Below the pieces are notes generated by a model. The model searched no databases. It was not told the DNA's origin and saw only the letters and a list, made by a program, of their open reading frames with translations. Below are positions 51,576 to 60,633 of a stretch of DNA of 64,000 nucleotides, piece by piece. The position numbers were made by a program, and so were the translations under genes. Source of the DNA: CAWJPY01 sp963844865 (lineage in GTDB: Bacteria > Acidobacteriota > Thermoanaerobaculia > Thermoanaerobaculales > Sulfomarinibacteraceae); contig CAWJPY010000020.1 in NCBI GenBank assembly GCA_963844865.1, positions 185,196 through 249,195 on the forward strand, written 5' to 3'. How positions within the stretch are numbered: the first letter of the stretch is position 1; every line of letters begins with the position of its first letter.

Positions 51576-53122
51576 TGCACGGCGACCTCTTGGGTGAGCG
51601 CTCGCGACTGTCCCCTCAGCGCACCGCGGTGGTGGATGCGGACAGCGGTCGGCGCTACTCCTACAGCGAGATGGACCGCCGTGCCGTGGCCTGCGGCCGG
51701 GCCTGGCTGTACGGCCTGGGGCTTCGCCACGGCGATCGCGTCGGGATCCTGTGCTCGAACAGGATCGAGCTCCTGGACGCCTTCTTCGCCGCCGGCAAGA
51801 GCTCGGTAATACTGGTGCCCCTCAACACCAAGCTGGCGGTGCCCGAGCTGGAGTACATCATCCGCGACTGCGGTCTGCGCGCGGTGCTCTACGACGACGA
51901 GCACCGGGGCGCGGTGAAGCGCCTGCGCAGTCGCCTCGACGTGGAGTTCTGGATCGGGCTGGACGACCCGCTGCCCGACGACCTGTCCAACGAGGAGCTG
52001 ATCGTGACCCGAGGCGCCGGCAGCTCGGTGTACCGCCGCTGCCAGCCCGAGGACCCCTACTGCCTGCTCTACACCTCGGGCACCACCGGCCGCCCCAAGG
52101 GGGTGATCATCCCCCACCGCCAGGTGGCCTGGAACGCCTACAACACGGTGCTCTGCTGGCAGCTCACCGAGGATGACACCAGCCCCATCTTCACTCCCCT
52201 CTACCACGCCGGGGGGCTGGGAGCCTTCCTGACGCCCCTCATCGCCGCCGGCGGGACCGTGGTGGTGCACGGCCGCTTCGATCCGTCCGAGGTGTGGCGG
52301 ACCATCGAGCGGGAGCGCTGCACGGTGGTCCTGGGCGTGCCCACCATCTGGAAGATCCTGGCCGACGCCCCCGAGTTCCAGGATGTGGATCTCTCCCACG
52401 TGCGCTGGTTTATCTCGGGCGGGGCGCCCCTGCCCAAGCACCTGATCGACGTCTACCGCGAGCGGGGGGTGGTGCTCCGCCAGGGCTACGGCCTCACCGA
52501 GGTGGGCGTCAACTGCTTCGCCATGTCGAACGAGGAGGCGTGGGAGAAGGCCGGCTCCATCGGCCGGCCCATGCTCTTCACCGAGGCCATGGTGGCCGAC
52601 GAGTCGGGGATGGAGGTGGCGCCAGGGGAGGTGGGGGAGCTGCTCTTCCGCGGTCCCCACGTCTGCTCGGGGTACTGGAACAACCCCCAGGCCACGGCGG
52701 ACGCGCTGGACAAGAAGGGGTGGTTCCACACCGGGGACATGGCCACCCGCGATGACGACGGCTTCTTCACCATCGCCGGCCGCGCCAAGGACATGTTCAT
52801 CTCGGGCGGCGTCAACGTCTATCCGGCGGAGGTGGAGAACCAGCTCCTGCAGCACCACGCCCTGCGCGACGCGGCGGTGGTGGGCGCGCCCCACGACACC
52901 TGGGGCGAGGTGGGGGTGGCCTTCGTGGTCCCCGGTGAGGGCCAGCAGGTGACCCCCGAAGGGCTGGCCAGCTTCCTCGGCGGGCGCCTGGCCCGCTACA
53001 AGGTTCCGAAACGATTCGTGCTGGTCGACGAGCTCCCGCGCACCCCCTACGGCAAGGTGGTGAAGGCGGAGCTGCTGAAGCTCCTCGACCAGACCGACCC
53101 GAAGAACGACGAGAAGGAGTGA
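51572..53122 (+). CDS. Long-chain acyl-CoA synthetase (AMP-binding, FadD-like)
   Basis: A 516-residue member of the ANL superfamily. It has the P-loop YCLLYTSGTTGRPKGVIIPHR, A5 motif LRQGYGLTEVG, A7 WFHTGDMATRDDDGFFTIAGRAKD, and A10 PRTPYGKVVKAEL with the catalytic Lys. It activates a carboxylic acid with ATP to the acyl-adenylate and then the CoA thioester. The ATG overlaps the upstream hydrolase stop by 4 nt and the stop lies 4 nt before the thiolase start. The three genes are therefore one translational unit. Confidence 0.94.
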   Translation: MMHGDLLGERSRLSPQRTAVVDADSGRRYSYSEMDRRAVACGRAWLYGLGLRHGDRVGILCSNRIELLDAFFAAGKSSVILVPLNTKLAVPELEYIIRDCGLRAVLYDDEHRGAVKRLRSRLDVEFWIGLDDPLPDDLSNEELIVTRGAGSSVYRRCQPEDPYCLLYTSGTTGRPKGVIIPHRQVAWNAYNTVLCWQLTEDDTSPIFTPLYHAGGLGAFLTPLIAAGGTVVVHGRFDPSEVWRTIERERCTVVLGVPTIWKILADAPEFQDVDLSHVRWFISGGAPLPKHLIDVYRERGVVLRQGYGLTEVGVNCFAMSNEEAWEKAGSIGRPMLFTEAMVADESGMEVAPGEVGELLFRGPHVCSGYWNNPQATADALDKKGWFHTGDMATRDDDGFFTIAGRAKDMFISGGVNVYPAEVENQLLQHHALRDAAVVGAPHDTWGEVGVAFVVPGEGQQVTPEGLASFLGGRLARYKVPKRFVLVDELPRTPYGKVVKAELLKLLDQTDPKNDEKE

Positions 53123-53126
53123 TTGC

Positions 53127-54335
53127 ATGAACAAGCCCATCTACATCGCGGCCTATCACCAGTCCGGCTTCGGCAAGCTGTTCGACATGTCGGTGCCCAA
53201 GATCGTCTGCAACGCCGTCGCCGGCGCGTGCGGCGAGATCGGGGCCGAGCCGGCCGCCATCGACGTCGGCTCCATCGGCGCCACCTGCAACTTCTCCCTC
53301 AACCACCAGGGCCTCCTGGCCGGTCTGGTGGCCATGGTGCCCGGCCTCGGGGCCAAGCCCATCGAGGCCGTGGAGAACGCCTGCGCATCTGGCGGGCAGG
53401 CGGTGGTGAGCGTCATCCAGAAGCTGCAGCTCGGCCTCGGCGACGTGGGCATCGCGGTGGGCTACGAGAAGATGCGGGACGACAACGGCAAGATGAACGG
53501 CGCCCTCATCGGCGAGGTCCTGGGCTACTTCTCCCACCCCGACGAGCGCGAGGGCAAGGTCTACATCTTCCCGCACCTCTTCGCCGAGGTGATGCAGGTC
53601 TACATGCAGACCCACGGCACCACCGAGCGGGACTTCGCCGAGATCTCGGCCCGCGAGTACGGCAACGCCCAGTTCAACCCCTACGCCCAGATGAAGGGCA
53701 TCGAGGTGAGCGTGGACGAGGCGGCCAAGTCCGAGGGCCGCAACCGCTACATCGTCGAAGGCCTGCCCCTGAAGACCTACGACTGCTCCCAGATCACCGA
53801 CGGCTTCGCGGCCCTGATCCTGGCCACCGACGAGGGCCTGGCCCGGCTCGGCGTGGCCAAGGCCGACTGCGTGGAGATCGCCGGCTACGGTCAGGCCACG
53901 GACCCCCTCAAGAAGGAGGGGCGCGACGTCCTCAAGCCGGAGGGCGCCTACAAGGCCATGAACACCGCCTACGAGATGGCCGGCGCCAAGCCCGCCGACG
54001 TCAACGTGGCCGAGATCCACGACTGCTTCACGGTCATGGGCGGCATCGGCACCGAGGTCATCGGCAAGGCCGAGTACGGCAAGGGCGTGGACTACTGGAA
54101 GGACGGCAAGGCCGCGGCGGACGGCGAGTGCGGCATCAACACCTCCGGCGGCCTCATCGCCAAGGGACACCCGGTGGGGGCCACCGGCGTGGCCATGATC
54201 GGCTGGTCCGCGTGGCAGCTCCTGGGCAAGGCGCCGGCCGAGCTCCAGGTCGCCGACCCGCGGCTGGCGGCCACCTTCAACATCGGCGGCCCCATCTGTG
54301 CCTCTGTCTGCACGGTGCTGAAGCGCGCCGAATGA
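53127..54335 (+). CDS. Thiolase-family protein (acetyl-CoA acetyltransferase/SCP-x-like)
   Basis: A 402-residue thiolase. The nucleophilic Cys is in VENACASGGQAVVS, the His in VAEIHDCFTVMG, and the C-terminal GGLIAKGHPVGATG with ICASVCTVLK supplies the second Cys region. The sequence is of the SCP2/lipid-transfer-type thiolase group rather than classical FadA. It would cleave a 3-ketoacyl-CoA or condense two acyl-CoAs. GAGAAGGAGTGATTGC gives a good ribosome binding site. It completes, with the SDR and ligase, a short acyl-chain processing route. Confidence 0.92.
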   Translation: MNKPIYIAAYHQSGFGKLFDMSVPKIVCNAVAGACGEIGAEPAAIDVGSIGATCNFSLNHQGLLAGLVAMVPGLGAKPIEAVENACASGGQAVVSVIQKLQLGLGDVGIAVGYEKMRDDNGKMNGALIGEVLGYFSHPDEREGKVYIFPHLFAEVMQVYMQTHGTTERDFAEISAREYGNAQFNPYAQMKGIEVSVDEAAKSEGRNRYIVEGLPLKTYDCSQITDGFAALILATDEGLARLGVAKADCVEIAGYGQATDPLKKEGRDVLKPEGAYKAMNTAYEMAGAKPADVNVAEIHDCFTVMGGIGTEVIGKAEYGKGVDYWKDGKAAADGECGINTSGGLIAKGHPVGATGVAMIGWSAWQLLGKAPAELQVADPRLAATFNIGGPICASVCTVLKRAE

Positions 54336-54337
54336 AG

Positions 54338-54452
54338 AAGTAAGGGGTGAGGGGTGAGGGGTAAGGGGTAAGGGGTTCGCCCGCCCCTCCCCCGCCTTCG
54401 GCAGGCTCGCCGGGTGGGAGGGGGACCCCCTAACCCCTAACCCCTAACCCCG
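54338..54452. repeat. Heptad-repeat hairpin element (copy 3)
   Basis: The left arm is GTGAGGG/GTAAGGG 7-mers, the core CCCTCCCCC...GGGTGGGAGGGGG, and the right arm CCCTAAC repeated three times. It lies between the thiolase gene and the second alpha/beta hydrolase gene. Confidence 0.85.
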
Positions 54453-54464
54453 AGAGGAGTGCAC

Positions 54465-55364
54465 ATGGCGAACGAGGTCGAGCCCGACCGCAGCGGGCAC
54501 CTGGACGTCGACGGGCAGGAGATCTGGTGGGAGTATCACGGACAGGGCGAGCGCGAGGCGGTGTGCCTGCTCAACGGTCTCGCCATGCACACCAAGGCGT
54601 GGTACGGGCTGCTGCCCCTGCTGCAGCCGGACCACGACGTGCTCCTGTACGACTTCCTGGGCCAGGGCCAGTCCTCCCAGCCCGACGTCCCGTACTCCAT
54701 CACCGAGCTCGCCCGCTACCTCGCCCTCATCATGGACCGCCTCGACCTGGAGCGCCTCCACCTCATGGGCATCTCCTACGGTGGCTTCCCGGCCCTGGAG
54801 TTCGCCCGCCTCTACCAGGACCGGCTGCACACCCTGACGTTGTCTGGGATCTTCCTCGAGGAGAACCGGCAGTTCGAGATGTACGAGGCCATGTCCCTGC
54901 GCTTCTACCGCAGCACCCCCGAGGTGTTCGAGCTCTACACCCACTACCTGTACGAGAAGATCTTCGGTGAGCCCTTCCTCGAGGCCTTCCCGCCCGAGCG
55001 CCTGGAGGAGATGCGGGCCCGCTTCTACGACCGCTACGTCGACTTCCGACACAGCCTGATCCGCCTCACCGAGGCCCAGGACCCCTTCTTCGCGGCGGTG
55101 CCCGAGCGGATGCCCGAGTACCACGCCGTCCGCACCCCGGTCCTCATCCTGGCCGGTGAGCAGGACCGGGCCATTCCCCTCTGGCACCAGCGGCGCCTGC
55201 TGGACGTGTTCCCCTCCAGCCGCATGGAGCTCATCGCGGGCTGCGGTCACGTGGCCTACATGGAGAGCCCGCAGGCCTTCTTCGGGATCATGAAGCGGTT
55301 CGCGGCCGCCAAGCGCGTGGACTTCGAGCTCGACGACGAGCTCGCCGCAGCGCTCGTTCATTAG
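54465..55364 (+). CDS. Alpha/beta hydrolase
   Basis: A 299-residue cytoplasmic hydrolase. Landmarks are VCLLNGLAMHTKAW (the oxyanion HG is replaced by NG), LLYDFLGQGQSS, nucleophile elbow HLMGISYGGFPALE, acid Asp in LAGEQDRAIP and His in AGCGHVAYMES. The NG in place of HG and the family size resemble the third hydrolase of the cluster (55587-56414), so the two are paralogues. AGAGGAGTGCAC precedes the ATG, and a GTG at 54459 is an alternative. Confidence 0.9.
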   Translation: MANEVEPDRSGHLDVDGQEIWWEYHGQGEREAVCLLNGLAMHTKAWYGLLPLLQPDHDVLLYDFLGQGQSSQPDVPYSITELARYLALIMDRLDLERLHLMGISYGGFPALEFARLYQDRLHTLTLSGIFLEENRQFEMYEAMSLRFYRSTPEVFELYTHYLYEKIFGEPFLEAFPPERLEEMRARFYDRYVDFRHSLIRLTEAQDPFFAAVPERMPEYHAVRTPVLILAGEQDRAIPLWHQRRLLDVFPSSRMELIAGCGHVAYMESPQAFFGIMKRFAAAKRVDFELDDELAAALVH

Positions 55365-55365
55365 G

Positions 55366-55575
55366 GGTAAGGGGTTAGGAGTTAGGAGTTAGGAGTGGGG
55401 GGTTAGGGGTGGTGACTCTTCCGACGAGCAAGGCGTGGGGAACAACGGGGGGAAGGGTGGTGGAACCCTTTCCCCCTGACGGGGTTGGGTGGACGGGTGA
55501 GAAGTCACCCAATCTCCGCTTGCCGGGTGGGAGGGGGACCTCCTGACCCCTAACCCCTAACCCCTAACTCGTACG
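55366..55575. repeat. Heptad-repeat hairpin element (copy 4, expanded)
   Basis: The left arm has GGGGTTA/GGAGTTA 7-mers, the right arm CCCTAACCCCTAAC. The core is longer than in the other copies and contains CCCTTTCCCCCTGACGGGGTTGGG. It lies between the second and third hydrolase genes. Confidence 0.75.
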
Positions 55576-55586
55576 GGAGGCGAGAG

Positions 55587-56414
55587 ATGCCACGTGACCA
55601 CGACCTGCTCTTTCACGTCGAGCACGGTGACGGCGAGCCGGTGCTGCTGCTCAACGGCATCGCCATGTCGGCGGCGACCTGGGAGCCCGTGGCCGCCCCC
55701 CTGGCCGAGAGCTACCGCGTGGTCCGCTGCGACCTGCGGGGCCAGCTCATGTCCCCGGGGGAGGCGCCCCCCACCGTCCTCGGCCACGCCGCCGAGGTGG
55801 TGAAGCTCCTGGACGGGCTCGAGGTGGAGCAGACCCACGTGGCAGGCACCTCCTTCGGCGGCGCGGTGGCGGCCATGCTCGCGGCGCGCTGGCCGGAGCG
55901 GGTGTGCTCGCTCGTCTCCATCGCCTCCGGCGACGGCTTCGACGGGGAGATGACCGCCGAGGTGCAGCGCTGGCGGGAGGCCTGTCTCGCCGCCCAGGAC
56001 GGAGGCGATCGCGGCAGGCTCTTCGACGTCCTGGAGGAGACCGTCTACTCGCCGGCCTGGCGGGCCTCCCACCGTGGGGACCTGGCCGAGCGGCGGCGCC
56101 AGATGGCGGCCCTGCCCGAGCGCTGGTTCCACGGCCTGGTCGCTCTCCTGGACACGGCCGACAGTGTCGAGCTCGGCTCCGAGCTGGGCGCGATCCGCTG
56201 CCCCGCCCTGGTGGCGGCGGCGGAGCTGGACGGCTTCATCCCCCGGGAGCGCTGCCGGGCCCTGGCCGACGGCATCCCCGGCGCCCGCTTCACGGTGCTG
56301 GAGGGCGCGGGCCACGCCGTGGTGGTGGAGCAGCCGGACCGCGTCGCGCAGCTGATCGGCGACTTCCTGGGGGACGTCGACTCGCTGCGGCGGACCTCCC
56401 CTCGCTCCCAATGA
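55587..56414 (+). CDS. Alpha/beta hydrolase
   Basis: A 275-residue hydrolase. It shows VLLLNGIAMSAATWEPVAAPL, the VRCDLRGQLMSPG strand, nucleophile elbow HVAGTSFGGAVAAMLAA, acid Asp in AAAELDGFIP and His in EGAGHAVVVEQP. The start follows GGGAGGCGAG. It is the last gene of the cluster. The C-terminus (RRTSPRSQ) reads into the first bases of a dispersed repeat, which may have replaced the original stop. Confidence 0.9.
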   Translation: MPRDHDLLFHVEHGDGEPVLLLNGIAMSAATWEPVAAPLAESYRVVRCDLRGQLMSPGEAPPTVLGHAAEVVKLLDGLEVEQTHVAGTSFGGAVAAMLAARWPERVCSLVSIASGDGFDGEMTAEVQRWREACLAAQDGGDRGRLFDVLEETVYSPAWRASHRGDLAERRRQMAALPERWFHGLVALLDTADSVELGSELGAIRCPALVAAAELDGFIPRERCRALADGIPGARFTVLEGAGHAVVVEQPDRVAQLIGDFLGDVDSLRRTSPRSQ

Positions 56415-56419
56415 CACAC

Positions 56420-56780
56420 CCTTGTTCTGTCATGGTGAGCGAGGAGAGAGCCGTCCGCGGCGAGCGACGAGTCGAACCATCCCCCGAAGGCCCGTGGGAC
56501 GCCTCCCAGCCACGACTCTGGTGCTCTCGAGGGATTCTTCGACTCGCTCCGGAGGACCGACCCTCGCTCCCAATGACACGCCTTCTCCCTGTCACCCTGA
56601 GCGAGCGGCCCTCGGCCGCGAGTCGAAGGGTCCCCCGAAGGCCCGTGGGACGAAGCGCAGGTACGGTCGTGGTGCTGGCGGGGGATCCTTCGGCCGCACT
56701 CGGCGGACCGAGTGCCGGCCTCAGGATGACGCTCGACTTGAGCGTTCCACCGTCTCTGAACGGCTCCGTATCATGCCGTG
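56420..56780. repeat. Mosaic of dispersed palindromic repeats
   Basis: Three joined modules. The first has TGTCATGGTGAGCGAGGAG with ACGAGTCGAACCATCCCCC. The second has GGGATTCTTCGACTCGCTCC with CCAATGACACG. The third has CACCCTGAGCGAGCGG with GAGTCGAAGGGTCCCCC and, further on, GGCGGACCGAGTGCCGGCCTCAGGATGAC split over two parts. The same modules in other order fill 31280-31601 and 59503-59990. They occupy the 495-bp gap before the TonB receptor gene, which has no gene otherwise. Confidence 0.8.
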
Positions 56781-56909
56781 CGGCACCGCTTCGAAGGGGG
56801 CGTACGCGTGCTCACCACGGCCGAATTCGGTCGTGCCAGGTCGGATCGACGGTCTCCGTCAGACGCGGGGGGCATATCAAAGGCGCCGGTCGCGTCGCGC
56901 GTGCAGAAA

Positions 56910-59063
56910 TCAGAAGCCGTAGCGCAGCGAGACCCGCAGGTTCCTCCCCGGCTCCGGCCTGTTGTTGAAGGGCTCCGCGTACAGCTTGTCGGTGAGGTTG
57001 CGCAGGGAGGCCACGATCCCGAGGCGGGCCGAGAGGTCGTAGCCGCCGCTCAGGTCGTACACCGTGAAGCCGGCGCTGGAGGTCTCGCCCTCGGGCACCC
57101 GGTCCTGCTTCGTGACCACCCGCAGCGCGGCCTCGGCCCACCACGCCCGCTCCTGGAAGCGCACCCCGAAGGCGGCCTTCAGCGGCGGGATGAAGGGCAG
57201 GGGCTCGCCGCTGCGGTCATTCTCGCCCCTGGTGTAGGAGGCGTTGGTGAAGGCCGACCAGCGCCGGCCGAGGATGGCCTCCAGGTCGAACTCGACGCCC
57301 CACACCTTTGCCTTGTCGATGTTCGCGAAGCGGGCGAGCTCGAGGCCCGATTCCGGGTCGGTGCCCAGGAACTCGTACGAGATGAAGTCGGTGACGTCGT
57401 TGTAGAACACCGACAGCCCACCGAAGTAGCGGTCGTAGCGGGCCTTGAAGCCTGCCTCGTAGTTGAGTGACTTCTCGGACTTGAGGTCTGGGTTCTGGAC
57501 GATGAGGGTGTCGCCGGTGGTGACGATGCCGAAGTAGGAGCGCTCCTGGAGGTTGGGGGAACGGAAGCCGCGGGCCACCAGGGCGGTGAGGTTCACGTGG
57601 TCGGTCACGGCGTAGGTGAGGCCGAGGTTGCCGGAGAGCGCGCTGTCGGTCACGTCGAAGGGCTCGCCGGCATAGTCCAGGTCGTCGGTGCTCTTGAAGT
57701 CAAAGCGGTCGCCCCGCAAGCCGGCGTAGACGCTCAGGCGGTCGCCCACCTGGATCCGGTCCTGCACGTACAGGCCGAGGCCGGTCTGGCGGCTGTCCGG
57801 GACCGCCACCTCGGTGCTGGTGCCGAAGATCGTCTCGGCGAGGGTGTCGTCGTGCAGCGTGTCGCGGTAGAAGTCCACGCCGAAGATCAGGCGCTGGGCG
57901 GTCAGCTCGGCGGTGGACTGGGCGTTGAAGCCCACGGTGTCGATGTCCGAGCGGGTGAAGTTATTGGAGAAGAAGAAGGGCCCGAAGTCGAAGTTGCGCA
58001 CGCTCTCCTTCACCACCTGCTGGTAGTAGGCGTGGAGGCTCACGTCCTCCAGCCCCCAGAGGGGACCGGAGCTCCACCCCAGGCGCAGCTTGTCGCGGTC
58101 GAACCTCGGGAAGGAGATGTCGATGCCGCTTGTGGGGTCGAAGCCGGGGAAGCCCACGTCGTCGGTGCGCACCGCCTCGAGGCCGACCCTGAACACGCCG
58201 CGCTCCCCGGTCTGGAAGCGGAAGCTGCCGTCGACGCTGGTCTGCTGCATGCCGCTGTTGTAGACGACGTCGTCCGAGCTCACGTACTCGGCGAAGCGGG
58301 AGGACGAGGCGGCGCCGGAGGCGGCGCTGTAGTCGCCGGCCTCCTGGTAGGAGGCGCCGATCTCGAAGGCGTAGCCCTTGCCGGCGCCGGCCACGAACGC
58401 CCGCGGCTGGTGGGACTCGGAGGCGGTGCCGTACTCGTACGCCACGTCGCCGCTGAGGGTGAACTCCTGGGCCCCGAGCTCGGGCTGACGGGTGATGATG
58501 TTGATGACGCCGCCGATGGCGTCGGAGCCGTACTGCACCGAGGCCGGGCCCCGCAGGACCTCGATCCGCTCCACCTGGGCGATGTTCACGAGCCCGGGCT
58601 GGATGCCGGCGAAGCTGGTGGACTCCCGGGAGTTGTTGAGGCGCTGCCCGTCCACCAGGATCAGCACCCGGTTGGAGGAGAAGCCCCGGATCACCGGCAG
58701 ACCCCGGAAGGGACCCTCCCCGAACACCTCCACCCCCGGGATCTCCTTGAACAGGTCGGCCAGCTTCTCGGGCTGCTGCTCCTCGATCTGGGCGCGGTCG
58801 ATGACCGTGATCGGGGCCGGCGTGGCGGCCGAGATCTCCTCGGCGCGGGAGGCCGTGACCACCACCCGGTCGCGGAACACCCGACCCTCGCGCTTGGCCC
58901 GGTCCTTGTCGGCCGCGTCCTTGTCGCCGGCGTCGTCCTTGCCCGTCTCGTCGGCGCTCGCCGGGCTCGCGGCGGGGCTGTTCTCGTCCTGGGCCGGCCC
59001 TGCCCAGATGGGGGTCGCGAGCAGCAGGGCCGCCAGGGTGAGCGGCAGTGCCATGGGTCGCAT
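56910..59063 (-). CDS. TonB-dependent receptor (BtuB/CirA-like)
   Basis: A 717-residue outer-membrane receptor with a signal peptide (LTLAALLLATPIWA), then a charged Asp/Lys-rich linker (about 30-60). A TonB-box-like RDRVVVTASR precedes the plug domain (VIDRAQIEEQQPEKLADLFKEIPGV, then PVIRGFSSNRVLILVDGQRL, then VERIEVLRGPASVQYGSDAIGGVINI). The barrel ends NLRVSLRYGF with terminal Phe. Length and the FRSPNLQERSYFG segment fit small-ligand receptors (siderophore, cobalamin or metal chelates). GGAGGCCGATC precedes the ATG. It stands alone between repeat-rich gaps. Confidence 0.93.
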   Translation of the reverse strand: MRPMALPLTLAALLLATPIWAGPAQDENSPAASPASADETGKDDAGDKDAADKDRAKREGRVFRDRVVVTASRAEEISAATPAPITVIDRAQIEEQQPEKLADLFKEIPGVEVFGEGPFRGLPVIRGFSSNRVLILVDGQRLNNSRESTSFAGIQPGLVNIAQVERIEVLRGPASVQYGSDAIGGVINIITRQPELGAQEFTLSGDVAYEYGTASESHQPRAFVAGAGKGYAFEIGASYQEAGDYSAASGAASSSRFAEYVSSDDVVYNSGMQQTSVDGSFRFQTGERGVFRVGLEAVRTDDVGFPGFDPTSGIDISFPRFDRDKLRLGWSSGPLWGLEDVSLHAYYQQVVKESVRNFDFGPFFFSNNFTRSDIDTVGFNAQSTAELTAQRLIFGVDFYRDTLHDDTLAETIFGTSTEVAVPDSRQTGLGLYVQDRIQVGDRLSVYAGLRGDRFDFKSTDDLDYAGEPFDVTDSALSGNLGLTYAVTDHVNLTALVARGFRSPNLQERSYFGIVTTGDTLIVQNPDLKSEKSLNYEAGFKARYDRYFGGLSVFYNDVTDFISYEFLGTDPESGLELARFANIDKAKVWGVEFDLEAILGRRWSAFTNASYTRGENDRSGEPLPFIPPLKAAFGVRFQERAWWAEAALRVVTKQDRVPEGETSSAGFTVYDLSGGYDLSARLGIVASLRNLTDKLYAEPFNNRPEPGRNLRVSLRYGF

Positions 59064-59502
59064 GATCGGCCTCCTCGAGCCTCGTTGTGGGTCCCGGTGC
59101 GGGACGGTGTCTCAGTTGAGGGTCCTCACTATAGGGCCGGGCAACGATCCTGTCTTCCAGGCCGGACGGATTTTGACGCTCCCATGACATTGAGGTCGCC
59201 CGAAGAGGAGAAGAACGCAAAGACGCTGAGCCCCCAGCAGCCCGAACCAGCGGCCGCGGGCAGCGGCGGCGATCAGCGGCAGTGGACCGTGTCAGCGAAC
59301 CGCGACAGGTTCAGCGACGGCGATCCGCGGCCGGGGCAGCGAACCGCGGCAGCGTCCAACGGGCAGGGGCTCTGGACAGCAACCCGCCGCAGGCTCGCCC
59401 CTCTCATGACAAGCGCCTTCACTGTCATGCTCAGCACCCGCAGGTCCGTTCGGGGCGGTGCCACATGAGGTGATACGGAGCCGTGCGGAGACGGTGGAAC
59501 GT

Positions 59503-59990
59503 CCACGTTGCCTGTCATTCTGAGCGAGGGTCGGTCTGCCGGAGCGAGTCGAAGAATCCCCCGAGAACACCAGACCCGGACCTTTGGCTCGCCACACCGG
59601 AGACATCGGGGGACCCTTCGACTCGCGGCCCGGGGCCGCTCGCTCAGGGTGACAAGGGGAAGGTATGTCATTGGGAGCATCCCTGCGCGCCTTCGGGGTG
59701 GCGCCACATGCGGTGATACGGAGCCATCCAGAGACGGTGGACCGTCCACGTTGCCTGTCATTCTGAGCGAGCGGAGGTCTGCCGGAGCGAGTCGAAGAAT
59801 CCCCCGAGAGCACCAGAGTCGTGGCTGGGAGGCGTCCCGCGGGCCATCGGGGGATTCCTCGTCGCTTCGCTCCTCGGAATGACACGTATGCGCCTCGTCC
59901 CACGGGCCTTCGGGGGATGGTTCGACTCGTCGCTCGCCGCGGACGGCTCTCTCCTCGCTCACCATGACAGAACAAGGGTGTGTCATTGGG
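59503..59990. repeat. Mosaic of dispersed palindromic repeats
   Basis: At least three modules: 59503-59665 (CATTCTGAGCGAGGGTCGG to GCTCAGGGTGACAAGG), 59755-59885 (CATTCTGAGCGAGCGG to CGGAATGACACG) and 59890-59990 (GGGGGATGGTTCGACTCG to CACCATGACAG). The first is near-identical to 31280-31440, including its TGATACGGAGCC-type flank. The rest of the 1025-bp gap (59064-59500 and 59990-60088) has CGGCAG-rich low-complexity DNA and no gene I can support. Confidence 0.8.
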
Positions 59991-60088
59991 AGCAAGGTCG
60001 ACCGCCGCGGCATGCCTCCCAGGAAACGCAAGCGGCGGCACGATGGCCGCCGCCCGCAGGTGCAAGGTGGAAGATGTCGCTTTCAGGT

Positions 60089-60631
60089 CTACCACATGGT
60101 GATGGCGACCTTGGTGCCGTCGTCGGCCTCCACCCGGACCAGGTCGCCGTGGTCGGCGGCGCCCAGGATCCGAAACGCGATGGCCGGGTCGACCTTCTGC
60201 CAGTCCCAGTGATCGAGGGCATCGAGGACCCCGTCCAGGGGCACCTGGCAGCGCACCTTGGCGTCGTCGGCGTCGACCCTGATGAGGAGGTTGTCGCCCT
60301 TCTTGCTGATGTCCACGTTGGCGTCGTCCGCCTCGACCTTGACGAAGGTGGTGTCCGGGGCGTCCAACAGGGTCCGCAGCGCGGAGATCACCGCTTCCTT
60401 CTGCGCGGTCACCTCGGGCGGGATGGAGGCTTCGTCGAAGGCGTCCTTGGGCACGAAGCTGGTAGCCACGCGCGCCGCGGCCACGGGGAACGGCACCTTG
60501 ATGTGGAAGGCATCCGGGGCCGGGGTGCGGACGTCCACCACCACCCAGTCCATCAGGGCCAGGGCGGTGAGCGTCCCCGCCAGGGTTGCCAGCAGGATGC
60601 CGCCGATGGTGGAGAATCCTCGTTCGCGCAT
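60089..60631 (-). CDS. Membrane-anchored protein of unknown function, paralogue of the next gene
   Basis: A 180-residue protein. An N-terminal hydrophobic helix (IGGILLATLAGTLTALALM) would anchor it. The outer part has two similar beta units, TFVKVEADDANVDISKKGDNLLIRVDADDAKVRCQVPL and DLVRVEADDGTKVAITMW. The V-K-V-x-A/S-D/P-x-A-(D/N)-V pattern also occurs in the upstream gene, so the two arose by duplication. No family is recognised. The start lies 2 nt after the upstream stop. It is the last gene of a four-gene operon with PspC and a POT transporter. Confidence 0.75.
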   Translation of the reverse strand: MRERGFSTIGGILLATLAGTLTALALMDWVVVDVRTPAPDAFHIKVPFPVAAARVATSFVPKDAFDEASIPPEVTAQKEAVISALRTLLDAPDTTFVKVEADDANVDISKKGDNLLIRVDADDAKVRCQVPLDGVLDALDHWDWQKVDPAIAFRILGAADHGDLVRVEADDGTKVAITMW

Positions 60632-60633
60632 GG

